From NCBI RefSeq assembly GCF_025195125.1, contig NZ_JAMGSL010000006.1:293815-357814 (forward strand): a DNA stretch of 64,000 nt, in the 5' to 3' direction. Below, piece after piece: positions 18,119-26,638 of this stretch (positions are counted from its first letter, which is position 1; the number at the start of each line of letters is the position of its first letter). Source of the stretch: Streptomyces sp. Je 1-79 (GTDB taxonomy: Bacteria > Actinomycetota > Actinomycetes > Streptomycetales > Streptomycetaceae). The translations under genes were made by a program, and so were the position numbers. The notes under the pieces are model-generated. The model was not told where the DNA came from. It worked only from the letters and a program-made list of their open reading frames with translations, and ran no database searches.

Positions 18119-19345
18119 TCAGTTCGGGTTCCCCGCGTGCGTCAGGGTCTCCCAGGAGACGAAGTAGTTGTCCGTGCCGGAGGGCCGGTGTCCCTCGGTG
18201 TAGATCCGCGTGTTGGTCATGGAGATCCCCATGCGCCCGTTGAGGGCGTTGTAGCCGACCTCCGTCACCCGCCCGAGGCCCCGCTTCACCGTGCCGCCGC
18301 ACAGCCAGGACGGGACCGCCGTGCCGTTCTCGTACGTGGTGTGGAAGCCGAGCGCGTGCCGCAGCCGCTCGGAGACCTGGGGGTACAGGTCCGCGCCCTG
18401 GATGCGGCTGGTCTCGGCGGTGTGGACGGCGGCGGCGAGGCCCCAGCCGGTGTGGCCGAAGTCCCGGCAGGTCTCCTGGGAGAGGCCGTCGGCGAAGGTG
18501 GACTGGCCCTGCCAGTACGTCACGATCTCGTCGCGGGTGTCGATGGAGCTGTTCGGCGGCGGCTTGGGCGTGGCGCCGTCGGTGGACAGGTAGATGTACG
18601 CGGGGACCCGTCCGAGGTAGGTCCTCACGGCCTTGTCGTAGGCCGCGCGGTCCTCCAGGTGGACGGCGATGCCGAGCGCGGCCTCGGTCATGATGAGTTC
18701 CCAGTTGCCGTTCTTCGTCGCGGCCCCGTTGATGATCTCGGGGAGGTAGACGGTGCGCAGCATGGTCGCGAAGCGGCCGGAGTTCGGCCAGCCGCCGGTG
18801 TAGGTGTGCTTGATGATCTCGGCGGCCCGGGGCCAGGAGGAGCCCGCCCAGCCGGTCTGGAGCGGGGCGTTGGAGTTGGTGTGGTCCTTGATCACGGCCG
18901 ACCAGGCGTCCATGATCTCGATCGCCTTGCGGGCGTGGCGGTCGTCGCGGGTGAGGTACCAGGCCAGCGCCTGGGTGTAGGCGGCGACGGCGTCCTGACG
19001 TTCGTCCGTGCAGCCGTTGTTCGGGTTGGAGGAGGAGCCGCATTCGACGATCGCGCGCGGCTTGGGGGCCCGGGTGAGGGAGGCGTAGGAGCTCGCCATC
19101 ATCTGGTCGTGGGCGGCCTTCCAGGGCTGCGCGCCGGCCTGCACCTTCGCCCGTACGAAGTCGAGTTGCGGCCGGGACACGACGACGCCGGGGTGGGTGA
19201 AGGCCGCCGGGGCGGCCATCTGGGCGGGCAGGGCGGGGGTCGCCGCGGCCCGTTCGGGTCCGGCGGCGGCCGTCGGGGCGAGCGTGACCGCGACGGCCGC
19301 CGCGAGGGCGGTGGCGAGGGTGGGGACCAGGGCTTTGAGGCGCAT
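18119..19345 (-). CDS. Secreted alginate-lyase-family protein
   Basis: 408 aa with a signal peptide (first about 35 residues, KALVPTLATALAAAVAVTLAPTAAAG). The rest is an alpha-toroid typical of the alginate_lyase family (PF05426): THPGVVVSRPQLDFVRAKV, then KNGNWELIMTEAALGIAVH and TCRDFGHTGWGLAAAVHTAE, where the Asn-Trp and His-Thr-Gly-Trp segments are the family's active-cleft residues. It probably cleaves a polyuronate outside the cell, but the true substrate cannot be told. GGAAGG precedes the ATG. A good promoter lies at 19412-19440. It ends seven bases from the convergent kinase gene. Confidence 0.75.
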   Translation of the reverse strand: MRLKALVPTLATALAAAVAVTLAPTAAAGPERAAATPALPAQMAAPAAFTHPGVVVSRPQLDFVRAKVQAGAQPWKAAHDQMMASSYASLTRAPKPRAIVECGSSSNPNNGCTDERQDAVAAYTQALAWYLTRDDRHARKAIEIMDAWSAVIKDHTNSNAPLQTGWAGSSWPRAAEIIKHTYTGGWPNSGRFATMLRTVYLPEIINGAATKNGNWELIMTEAALGIAVHLEDRAAYDKAVRTYLGRVPAYIYLSTDGATPKPPPNSSIDTRDEIVTYWQGQSTFADGLSQETCRDFGHTGWGLAAAVHTAETSRIQGADLYPQVSERLRHALGFHTTYENGTAVPSWLCGGTVKRGLGRVTEVGYNALNGRMGISMTNTRIYTEGHRPSGTDNYFVSWETLTHAGNPN

Positions 19346-19411
19346 GTGGGGGTGCCTTCCGTTCCTGTATGTGAACGTCGAGCGGGTGAATGAACTCCGC
19401 GTCGAGCGTGG

Positions 19412-19440
19412 AACGTAGAGGGCACTCATGGACACGTCAA
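19412..19440 (-). promoter_or_regulatory. Promoter for the alginate-lyase-like gene
   Basis: On the minus strand TTGACG (19440-19435), a 17-base spacer and TACGTT (19417-19412), about 65 bp before the start codon. Immediately upstream lies CTGGTCCATACTAG, near the end of glgP, vaguely like actinomycete chitin-regulon boxes but not a convincing match. Confidence 0.6.
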
Positions 19441-19458
19441 TACCCTGGTCCATACTAG

Positions 19459-22044
19459 TCAGCGCAGCAGGACACCCGCCCCCTCCCGCGTCGTCTCCGT
19501 CGGCAGGGTCACCAGGCCCAGCTCCGCCGGGGACGCGAGCAGCCGGTGGGCGGGCAGCACCCGGACCGTGCAGCCGAAGGAGCCCGTGCGGTCCAGGACG
19601 AGGGAGCCCTCGTAGGGCAGCCCGCCCTCCAGGTCGGGACCGCCCGCGGGCTTCAGCACGCACACCCGGGTGTCCACGAGGGCGTCGTCGGGGGTGACCC
19701 GGCCGGCCACGGCCTGCACCTCGACGTCCTCCGGCCGCAGGTCGCCGAGGGCCACCCGCACCCGTACCGCCGTGGTCGCGCCGAGCTCCGCGTCGGCCAG
19801 GTCCTCGCCGATCTCGCCGACCTCGATGTGGTCGACGCCGACCTTCGGCCAGCCGCCCCGCACCCGGGACTTCCACTCCGCCAGCTCCCGCGCGGCCGCC
19901 GGGGCCAGCGCCCGGTGGGCCCGGGCCGCCGGAGCGTAGAGCCGCTCCACGTACTCCCGCACCATGCGGTCCGCGAGCACCTTCGGACCGAGGTCACGGA
20001 GCGTCCTGCGGACCATCTCCGTCCAGCGGACCGGCACCCCGTCCGCGCCCCGGTCGTAGAAGCGGGGGGCGACCCGGCGCTCGATCAGCTCGTAGAGCGC
20101 GGCCGCCTCCAGGTCGTCGCGGCGCTCCTCGTCGGTCGCCGACGCACCGTCGGCCGTGGGGATGGCCCAGCCGAAGTCGGACTCGTACCACTCGTCCCAC
20201 CAGCCGTCCAGGACGGAGAGGTTGAGACAGCCGTTCAGGGCCGCCTTCATCCCGCTCGTCCCGCAGGCCTCCAGCGGGCGCAGCGGGTTGTTCAGCCAGA
20301 CGTCGCAGCCGGGGTAGAGCCGGCGCGCCATGGCCATGCCGTAGTCGGGCAGGAAGACGATCCGGTGCCGCACCCGCGGGTCGTCCGCGAACCGCACCAG
20401 CTCCTGCACCAGCCGCTTCCCGCCGTGGTCGGCGGGGTGCGCCTTGCCCGCCACGACGAGCTGCACCGGCCGCTCGGGGTGCAGCAGCAGCGCCCGCAGC
20501 CGGTCGGGGTCGCGCAGCATCAGCGTGAGCCGCTTGTACGAGGGGACCCGGCGCGCGAACCCGATGGTGAGCACGTCCGGGTCGAGGACGGTGTCGGTCC
20601 AGCCGAGTTCGGCGGTCCCGGCGCCCCGCTGCCGCCAGGAGTGCCGCACCCGCTCCCGTACCTCGGTCACGAGCTGTTCGCGCAGGGTGCGGCGCAGCTC
20701 CCACAGCTCCCGGTCGTCGGCCTCCTCGCCGCGGCGGCCGACCTCGGGCGCCGTCCAGGTCGGCGCGTGGACGCCGTTGGTGATCGAGCCGATGGGCACC
20801 TCCTCCGGGTCGAAGCCCGGCCACAGACCCGCGAACATCCCTCGGCTGACGGACCCGTGGAGGGTGGAGACGCCGTTGGCCCGCTGGGCGAGGCGCAGAC
20901 CCATGGCGGCCATGTTGAAGAGACCGGCCTCGCCGCCGAGCGGGGTCTCGTCGCCCAGGGCGAGGATCCGGCCGACGTCGACGCCGGGGAGTTCGCCGTC
21001 CTCGCCCAGGTGGCGGGCGACGATGCCGCGTTCGAAGCGGTCGATGCCGGCGGGGACGGGCGTGTGGGTGGTGAAGACCGTCCCGGCGCGGACGGTCTCC
21101 AGGGCCGCGTCGAAGTCGAGGCCCTTCTCGGCCAGTTCCCGGATGCGTTCGAGGCCGAGGAAACCGGCGTGGCCCTCGTTGGTGTGGAAGACCTCGGGCG
21201 CGGGGGTGCCGGTGAGCCGGCAGAAGGTGCGGACGGCGCGGACCCCGCCGATGCCGAGCAGCATCTCCTGGAGCAGCCGGTGTTCGCTGCCGCCGCCGTA
21301 GAGCCGGTCGGTCACCTCGCGTTCGGCGGGCGCGTTCCCCTCGACGTCGGAGTCGAGCATCAGCAGCGGTACGCGGCCCACCTGGGCGGTCCAGATGTGG
21401 GCGTGCAGACTGCGGCCGCCGGGCAGGGCGAGGGTGACCCGGGCGGGGCTGCCGTCGCTCTCGCGCAGCAGGGTGACGGGCAGCTCGCCCGGGTCGAGGA
21501 CGGGGTACTGCTCCTGCTGCCAGCCCTCGCGGGAGAGCGACTGGCGGAAGTAGCCGTGCCGGTAGAGCAGACCGACGCCGACGAGCGGGACGCCGAGGTC
21601 GCTGGCGGCCTTCAGATGGTCGCCGGCCAGGATGCCGAGTCCGCCGGAGTACTGGGGCAGGGCCGCGGCGACCCCGAACTCGGGTGAGAAGTAGGCGATG
21701 CAGGCGGGCATGTTCCCGTGCTGCTCCGCCTGTTCCTGGTACCAGCGGGGGGCGTGCAGATAGTGGTCGAGGTCCTCGGCCGCGGCGCGCAGCCGGGCCT
21801 GGAAGTCCTCGTCGCCGGCGAGGGCGGCGAGACGGGCGGCGGAGACGGAGCCGAGCAGCCGGACCGGGTCGAGGTCGTCGGCGCGGCGGGACCCCGCCCG
21901 GCCGGCGTGGTCGGGGTCGACGGAGCCGAAGAGCTCACGGGTCGGGTCGTGCCAGGACCAGCGCAGGTTCCGCGCGAGGTCGGTGAGGGGTCGAAGGGTG
22001 TCGGGGAGGACGGGACGCACGGTGAATCGACGGATTGCCTTCAC
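19459..22044 (-). CDS. glgP: Alpha-glucan (glycogen) phosphorylase
   Basis: GT35 enzyme of 861 aa that uses phosphate to release glucose-1-phosphate from alpha-1,4-glucan ends. It has the bacterial/archaeal form with an N-terminal DUF3417 segment (VLPDTLRPLTDLARNLRWSW). The PLP-binding Lys is in ACGTSGMKAALNG, and the His in FHTNEGHAGFLGLERI and ARRVPSYKRLTL match the active site. GTG at 22044 is preferred because AAGGTGG lies just upstream. It releases glucose-1-phosphate from the polymer built by GlgE/GlgB. I recall it directly next to glgE in other Streptomyces; here about 8 kb of other genes separates them. Confidence 0.94.
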   Translation of the reverse strand: MKAIRRFTVRPVLPDTLRPLTDLARNLRWSWHDPTRELFGSVDPDHAGRAGSRRADDLDPVRLLGSVSAARLAALAGDEDFQARLRAAAEDLDHYLHAPRWYQEQAEQHGNMPACIAYFSPEFGVAAALPQYSGGLGILAGDHLKAASDLGVPLVGVGLLYRHGYFRQSLSREGWQQEQYPVLDPGELPVTLLRESDGSPARVTLALPGGRSLHAHIWTAQVGRVPLLMLDSDVEGNAPAEREVTDRLYGGGSEHRLLQEMLLGIGGVRAVRTFCRLTGTPAPEVFHTNEGHAGFLGLERIRELAEKGLDFDAALETVRAGTVFTTHTPVPAGIDRFERGIVARHLGEDGELPGVDVGRILALGDETPLGGEAGLFNMAAMGLRLAQRANGVSTLHGSVSRGMFAGLWPGFDPEEVPIGSITNGVHAPTWTAPEVGRRGEEADDRELWELRRTLREQLVTEVRERVRHSWRQRGAGTAELGWTDTVLDPDVLTIGFARRVPSYKRLTLMLRDPDRLRALLLHPERPVQLVVAGKAHPADHGGKRLVQELVRFADDPRVRHRIVFLPDYGMAMARRLYPGCDVWLNNPLRPLEACGTSGMKAALNGCLNLSVLDGWWDEWYESDFGWAIPTADGASATDEERRDDLEAAALYELIERRVAPRFYDRGADGVPVRWTEMVRRTLRDLGPKVLADRMVREYVERLYAPAARAHRALAPAAARELAEWKSRVRGGWPKVGVDHIEVGEIGEDLADAELGATTAVRVRVALGDLRPEDVEVQAVAGRVTPDDALVDTRVCVLKPAGGPDLEGGLPYEGSLVLDRTGSFGCTVRVLPAHRLLASPAELGLVTLPTETTREGAGVLLR

Positions 22045-22184
22045 GCGTTCCACCTTCGCAGGCGAGTACGGAGCGGAGCCGACGCACCACGCTGTGCAGT
22101 CGGTTGTCCATCCATCGAAGGTAGGTCACCGCGGGCTCCCGGGCCACGGCGCGCGGGGGTCGTGCCGTGGCCCGGGAGGGGCGG

Positions 22185-23552
22185 TCAGCGCGGCGCGCCG
22201 GCGGTCAGGTCGCCGGGTCGCACCTCGTAGGGCGAGCCCTGGTTGACGGTGGCCGGGTCCGCGGCACCGGTCGCGGCATAGCGGGCGGCGACGGCGGCCA
22301 GCTCGGCGGCGGGTATCACCTGGTGGATGTCGGTGAAGCCGTGCGGGGCCCGCTCGTGCGCCAGATTGATGACGACCTCGGGGCCGAGCCTCCGGTTGGC
22401 GCGCTGGAGTTCGGTGGTGACGGGCCTGCGGGCCGCTTCGTAGGCGGCGAGGGCCTCGGCCGGGTCGTGGTGCAGCGCGAGGGAGTGGGCGAGGGCGCGC
22501 GCGTCGAGGATGGACTGCGAGGCGCCGTTGGACCCGATCGGGTACATGGCGTGGGCCGCGTCGCCGATGAGGGTGGTCCGTCCGTGGCTCCACCGCGCCA
22601 GGGGCTCGCGGTCGACCATCGGGTACTCGTGGGCGGTGTCGGCGGCGCGGAGCACCTCGGGGACGCTGACGCCGTCGAACTCCCAGCCCTCGTAATGGTG
22701 CAGGAACGTTTCGACGGGGACGGGACGGTTCCAGTCGCCGAGGTAGCGCTCGTCCGCGGCGTCCGACGGCCGGGCGAGGGCCCAGTTCACCAGGACCTCG
22801 CGGGAGGGGCCCGAAGGCAGGCTCATCGGGTAGACCACGGCCTTCTGCCGGTCGTCGCCCGCGATGAGCATGAAGGTGCCGACGGAGCGTGACGGCATCC
22901 GGGAGACTCCCCGCCACACCAGGGTGCCGTTCCACGGCGGGGCGCCCTCGCCGGGGTTGAGCGCCGCCCGGACGGCCGAGCGGATGCCGTCCGCGCCGAC
23001 GAGCACGTCCGGTTCGAGGGAGGCCCGGCCCCGGACGGCGCCGTCGCGGTGCATCAGCTGGATGCGGGGACGGCCGTCGGGCAGCGGCTCCACACCGGTC
23101 ACCCGGACGCCGGTCACCAGGGCGGCGGCGCCGAGCCGTTCCCGTACCGCGTCGGCCAGGACCTGCTGGAGGTGGGCGCGGTGGACGGAGAGCTGGGGCC
23201 AGCGGTAGCCGGCGCCCACGCCTCGGGGCTCACGGGCGATCAGGCCGCCGGAACGGTGGTAGTAGCGCAGCTCGCGGGTGCGCAGGGCCCCGGCTTCGAG
23301 GCGCGGGAGCAGGCCGAGCGCGTCCAGTTCGCGGACGGCGGGGGGCATCAGGTTGAGACCGGCGCCGACCGGGCGGCTCTCGCGGACGGACTCGACGACG
23401 GTGACGCGGTCGAATCCGGCGGCGTGCAGGGCGAGGGCCGCGGTGAGGCCCGCGATGCCGCCGCCCGCCACGACGATGTGGAGCAGCCCGCCGCCGGGCA
23501 GGTCACGCCCGCCGTCCGGGGTACTGCGGGGATGCGGGGCGGGGTACGTCAT
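22185..23552 (-). CDS. FAD-dependent monooxygenase, PhzS-like
   Basis: Group A flavoprotein hydroxylase, 455 aa. The dinucleotide motif is VVAGGGIAGLTAALAL (about residue 27), with the DG motif in VLVGADGIRSAVR. The GD motif region reads YPMVDREPLARWSHGRTTL, then GDAAHAMYPIGSNGASQ. The closest match I can recall is Pseudomonas PhzS, which shares most of this C-terminal block and WRGVS. It would use NAD(P)H and O2 to hydroxylate, possibly decarboxylatively, an aromatic acid. It overlaps the PrnB-like gene by ATGA, so the two are translationally coupled and probably act on one pathway. Confidence 0.88.
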   Translation of the reverse strand: MTYPAPHPRSTPDGGRDLPGGGLLHIVVAGGGIAGLTAALALHAAGFDRVTVVESVRESRPVGAGLNLMPPAVRELDALGLLPRLEAGALRTRELRYYHRSGGLIAREPRGVGAGYRWPQLSVHRAHLQQVLADAVRERLGAAALVTGVRVTGVEPLPDGRPRIQLMHRDGAVRGRASLEPDVLVGADGIRSAVRAALNPGEGAPPWNGTLVWRGVSRMPSRSVGTFMLIAGDDRQKAVVYPMSLPSGPSREVLVNWALARPSDAADERYLGDWNRPVPVETFLHHYEGWEFDGVSVPEVLRAADTAHEYPMVDREPLARWSHGRTTLIGDAAHAMYPIGSNGASQSILDARALAHSLALHHDPAEALAAYEAARRPVTTELQRANRRLGPEVVINLAHERAPHGFTDIHQVIPAAELAAVAARYAATGAADPATVNQGSPYEVRPGDLTAGAPR

Positions 23553-24703
23553 CGGACTCCCCCTCGGTGCGCCGCGGCCGCGGACGGGGCGGCCCCCGGC
23601 ACGCCCTTGGCCGCGCGGCGCACCAGCGTCTCGTTGTCCCTGGTCAGGTCGAGTATCGAGCGCAGCAGCGCGACCGGGGCGCCGCCGCTGCCCTCGTCGT
23701 AGAGCCGTACGTCGTCGGCGTAGGCCTTGCGGGCGATACCGATGTGGCGGGCGCGGAAGGTCTTGAGGATCTTCAGGACCCGGCCGAGCGCGTGGGCGGA
23801 GGCGGCCAGGTGCGGGGGCAGCCGGTCGCCGCTCTCCCAGCTGACGGCGGCCGAGAGCTTGCTGACGGCGGAGATCCCGCCGGCGTGCCGGGCGTGGAAG
23901 TCACGCCAGGCCGGCAGGCTGTACGGGATGGACTCGGCCAGGAACGCGTCGTACGCCGGGTCGGAGCGGTCGCACTGCCAGAGCGTCAGATCGACCAGCC
24001 AGAGGGGGACCTGCGCGGCGGCCGGGCCCAGGTAGTCGCGTCCGGCGACGTCGATCTCCTCGAAGTACGGGCGCAGGGTGAGCGCGAAGTACTCCGGGCT
24101 GACATGGGCGACGGTGAAGTCGATGGCGTCGACCATGGACTGGACGTGGTGGGCCGTGCGGTCGAGCGCGACCGCGAAGCCGGGGTCGTACGGTTCGAGC
24201 GTGGCGAGCCGCGCGCAGCTGTCCAGGGCGGCGACGAGGCCGGGGAAGGACATCCGGACGGCCTCCTGGAGCCGGCCCTCCATGGGGTCGCCGGTGTACA
24301 TGCGCCGGCGCGGGCCGAGCGGGTTCCAGGTCGTGTAGTGGTGGACGGTGTCACGGGGCACCATGTCGGTGCGGTGGCCGAGGAGTTCGAGGACCGGGAG
24401 CACCTCGGGGACGGCGGCCGTGGGCTGGACGCCGTGGCGTTTCAGGGAGCCGAGCAGGATGCCGAGGTCGCGCATGGCGGCGAGCGCGTCGACCACGCTC
24501 CACTCGGCGGCCAGCTCGCGGTCCGGAAGCAGGGCCCGCAACGCGACGGTGAGCGCGGGCACATCGGCGCGGGCGTTCATCGCGGGCACCGCGGCGAGCA
24601 GGGCGTCGGCGCCGAGCGGGTCGGCGTCGCGTATGTCGGCTATGCGATAGCGCGGGTCGCCGCGTTCCTCTAGTCGGGGCGCGACAAGGTCGTACAGGGC
24701 CAA
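23549..24703 (-). CDS. PrnB-family haem enzyme (indoleamine dioxygenase superfamily)
   Basis: 384 aa. It resembles monodechloroaminopyrrolnitrin synthase PrnB along its length: AMRDLGILLGSLKRHG, the PRDTVHHYTTWNP stretch followed by MYTGDP, and KILKTFRARHIGIARKAY, where His320 lines up with the PrnB proximal haem ligand. PrnB rearranges 7-chlorotryptophan to a phenylpyrrole. No halogenase (PrnA, PrnC) or PrnD is nearby, so the substrate here is probably a different indole or amino acid. The TTG start is chosen because GAGGGGG lies seven bases upstream and it gives a PrnB-like length. Earlier in-frame starts would add up to 47 residues. Confidence 0.8.
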   Translation of the reverse strand: MALYDLVAPRLEERGDPRYRIADIRDADPLGADALLAAVPAMNARADVPALTVALRALLPDRELAAEWSVVDALAAMRDLGILLGSLKRHGVQPTAAVPEVLPVLELLGHRTDMVPRDTVHHYTTWNPLGPRRRMYTGDPMEGRLQEAVRMSFPGLVAALDSCARLATLEPYDPGFAVALDRTAHHVQSMVDAIDFTVAHVSPEYFALTLRPYFEEIDVAGRDYLGPAAAQVPLWLVDLTLWQCDRSDPAYDAFLAESIPYSLPAWRDFHARHAGGISAVSKLSAAVSWESGDRLPPHLAASAHALGRVLKILKTFRARHIGIARKAYADDVRLYDEGSGGAPVALLRSILDLTRDNETLVRRAAKGVPGAAPSAAAAHRGGVR

Positions 24704-24879
24704 CGGAATGCCCCCTCTTTTTCGGGGCTCGTTCACCTCAGGGCGCCTCGCGCGCGCGTCGCAGGCCGCTCGCACCCGGTCCCGCGTTCCTCGGAACCTT
24801 CGCGCGAACTCCCCTGTCGACCCCCGCGGCACCCTTCGGCTCACTCGCCGGGTCTACGTGGTCACCGCGGTCACCGAGG

Positions 24880-26307
24880 TCACCGGGGTTCGGCCACGCG
24901 CCCCTGGCGTGACGGCGCCGGGGTGGGCGTGGGCAGGCGCAAGCGTAAAGAGGTCACCGCGGCGACGGCGGCGAAGGCCCCGCCGACGAGCAGAGCGGCC
25001 CGGAATCCGGCGGTCTGGGCGGCCGCGGTGGCCGAATCGGTACGGGTGGTGGCGACGGCCACGAGGACGGCGAGGCCGAGCACCGAGCCGAACTGCTGGG
25101 CGGTGTTGACGAGTCCGGAGGCGAGCCCGGTCTCCTCGGGGGCGGCGTCGGCGGTGGCGGCCACGTTCGTCGCCACCATGACCAGCGGCAGGGCGGCGCC
25201 CAGGAGCAGGCTGGGCGCGAGGACGGTGGTGAAGAACGTGCCGTCGGGTCGCAGTGCGAGGGCGAGCCACACGGTGCCGGCGCACAGCAGCGCGAAGCCG
25301 AGGGTCATGGTCCGTGGCAGGCCGAGGCGGAAGATGAGCCGGCCGGTCTGCGGGGCGACCGCGACGACGACGAGGGAGAGCGGGAGGAGCCCGAGGCCGC
25401 CGCCGAGCGGGGTGTGTCCGAGGACGCTCTGCAGATAGAGGCTGACCAGGAAGAACATCGGGAACAGCGCCATCTGGGCGAGAGCGCTGAGGAGGTTGGC
25501 GAGACGGAGTGCGGGGCGCGCGAGGACGGCGGGCGGCACGAGGGGCCGGGCGCTGCGGGTCTCGACGAAGGCGAACACGGCGAGGAGGGCGAGTCCGGCG
25601 CCGCCCGCGCCGAGGGTCGGGGCGGACACCCAACCGTGGGCGCCCGCCCCGACGAGCGCGTACGCGACGAGTGCCAGCCCCGCGGTGACGGTGAAGGCGC
25701 CGGCGAGGTCGAAGCCGGCCGGATGGGCCTGGGGGCTCCTGACGGCGCCTCGCAGGACGGCCGAGCCCCAGAGGAGCAGGACGGCCGCGGCGAGGACGTT
25801 GAGCCAGAGGGTGGAGCGCCAGCCGAGGAGGTCGGTGAGGACCCCGCCGAGTACGGTGCCGAGGACGCCGCCCAGGCCGCCCATCGCGGCGAACGCGCCG
25901 AGCGCCTTGTGCCGGGCGGGCCCGTCGGGGAAGAGGACGAGCAGCAGGGCGAAGGCGGCGGCCGCGGCGAACGCGGCGCCGACGCCCTGTGCGGCCCGGG
26001 CGGCGACCAGGGCACCCGCGTTCGGCGCGAGCCCCCCGAACGCGGAGGCGGCGGCGAGCAGCACGAGCCCGGCGAGGAACACGCGCCGATGTCCGAGCAG
26101 GTCGGCGGCGCGCCCGGCGAGGAGCAACAGCCCGCCGAAGGCGATCAGATAGGCGTTGGCCACCCACGAGAGACCGGCGGAGCCCGCCCCGAGGTCCGCC
26201 CCGACGGAGGGCAGCGCGACGTTGACGATCGCGGTGTCGAGGATCAGCAGCAGCTGTGTGGCGGCGAGCAGCGCGAGAGCGCCCCGGGGGACGCGACCGG
26301 CCTTCAC
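24880..26307 (-). CDS. MFS exporter, DHA2 (EmrB/QacA) family
   Basis: 475 aa with about 14 hydrophobic segments. The first helix carries the DHA2 pattern LLILDTAIVNVALPSVGADL; motif A is GRAADLLGHRRVFLAG; GLGGVLGTVLGGVLTDLLGWR matches motif C. The GTG at 26307 is chosen: the open frame continues about 100 codons upstream but only through a tandem repeat and a hairpin. It sits between the HpaB gene and the PrnB-like gene on the same strand, 176 bp before the latter, and could export the product of that locus. Confidence 0.87.
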   Translation of the reverse strand: MKAGRVPRGALALLAATQLLLILDTAIVNVALPSVGADLGAGSAGLSWVANAYLIAFGGLLLLAGRAADLLGHRRVFLAGLVLLAAASAFGGLAPNAGALVAARAAQGVGAAFAAAAAFALLLVLFPDGPARHKALGAFAAMGGLGGVLGTVLGGVLTDLLGWRSTLWLNVLAAAVLLLWGSAVLRGAVRSPQAHPAGFDLAGAFTVTAGLALVAYALVGAGAHGWVSAPTLGAGGAGLALLAVFAFVETRSARPLVPPAVLARPALRLANLLSALAQMALFPMFFLVSLYLQSVLGHTPLGGGLGLLPLSLVVVAVAPQTGRLIFRLGLPRTMTLGFALLCAGTVWLALALRPDGTFFTTVLAPSLLLGAALPLVMVATNVAATADAAPEETGLASGLVNTAQQFGSVLGLAVLVAVATTRTDSATAAAQTAGFRAALLVGGAFAAVAAVTSLRLRLPTPTPAPSRQGRVAEPR

Positions 26308-26351
26308 GGGGCGCCCCCGGTACCGGAGACGCCGCGCGAGGCCGCCCGCCG

Positions 26352-26488
26352 CCGGCCCCAACCGGGATCCAGCCCGCGCCGCCCGACCGACCAGCCACCG
26401 TCCCTGCACCGGCCCCAGCCGGGATCCAGCCCGCGCCGCCCGACCGACCAGCCACCGTCCCGGCACCGGCCCCAGCCGGGATCCAGCC
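26352..26488. repeat. 57-bp tandem repeat, 2.4 copies
   Basis: Units start at 26352, 26409 and 26466 (the last 23 bp long), nearly identical and each holding GGGATCCAGCC. It fills much of the 331-bp gene-free stretch between the MFS and HpaB genes. Since 57 is a multiple of three, it encodes a repeated 19-residue block in several frames, which stretches the apparent frames around it; it is most likely non-coding. Confidence 0.85.
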
Positions 26489-26553
26489 GCCTCCGGCCTC
26501 CCGGCAGACCACCACCACGGCCCCGAACCACCCGCCGGTCGGGCGCGGGCGCG

Positions 26554-26579
26554 TTCCGCCTGCCCCCCGGCAGGCGGAA
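26554..26579 (-). terminator. Hairpin after the HpaB-type gene
   Basis: Perfect 11-bp stem (TTCCGCCTGCC / GGCAGGCGGAA) with a four-base loop, about 60 bp past the HpaB-type gene's stop on the minus strand. If it terminates fully, the MFS gene needs its own promoter; none obvious was found. Confidence 0.65.
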
Positions 26580-26638
26580 AGCCCCGCGTCGGCCGACCGG
26601 CCCGCACGTTCCCGGCGCGCCCGCCACCCCCCGCGCCG

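Noticed and set aside
19444..19460. DasR-type or chitin-regulon box near the alginate-lyase promoter
   Set aside because: CTGGTCCATACTAG matches only one half of the consensus.
22185..23552. Flavoprotein as a tryptophan halogenase (PrnA-like)
   Set aside because: It has the group A hydroxylase motifs and PhzS-like C-terminal block and lacks the halogenase WxWxIP motif.
26308..26607. Possible 100-residue N-terminal extension of the MFS exporter
   Set aside because: It consists of translated tandem repeat and hairpin sequence; homologues start at the GTG at 26307, and no ribosome-binding site supports the upstream start.
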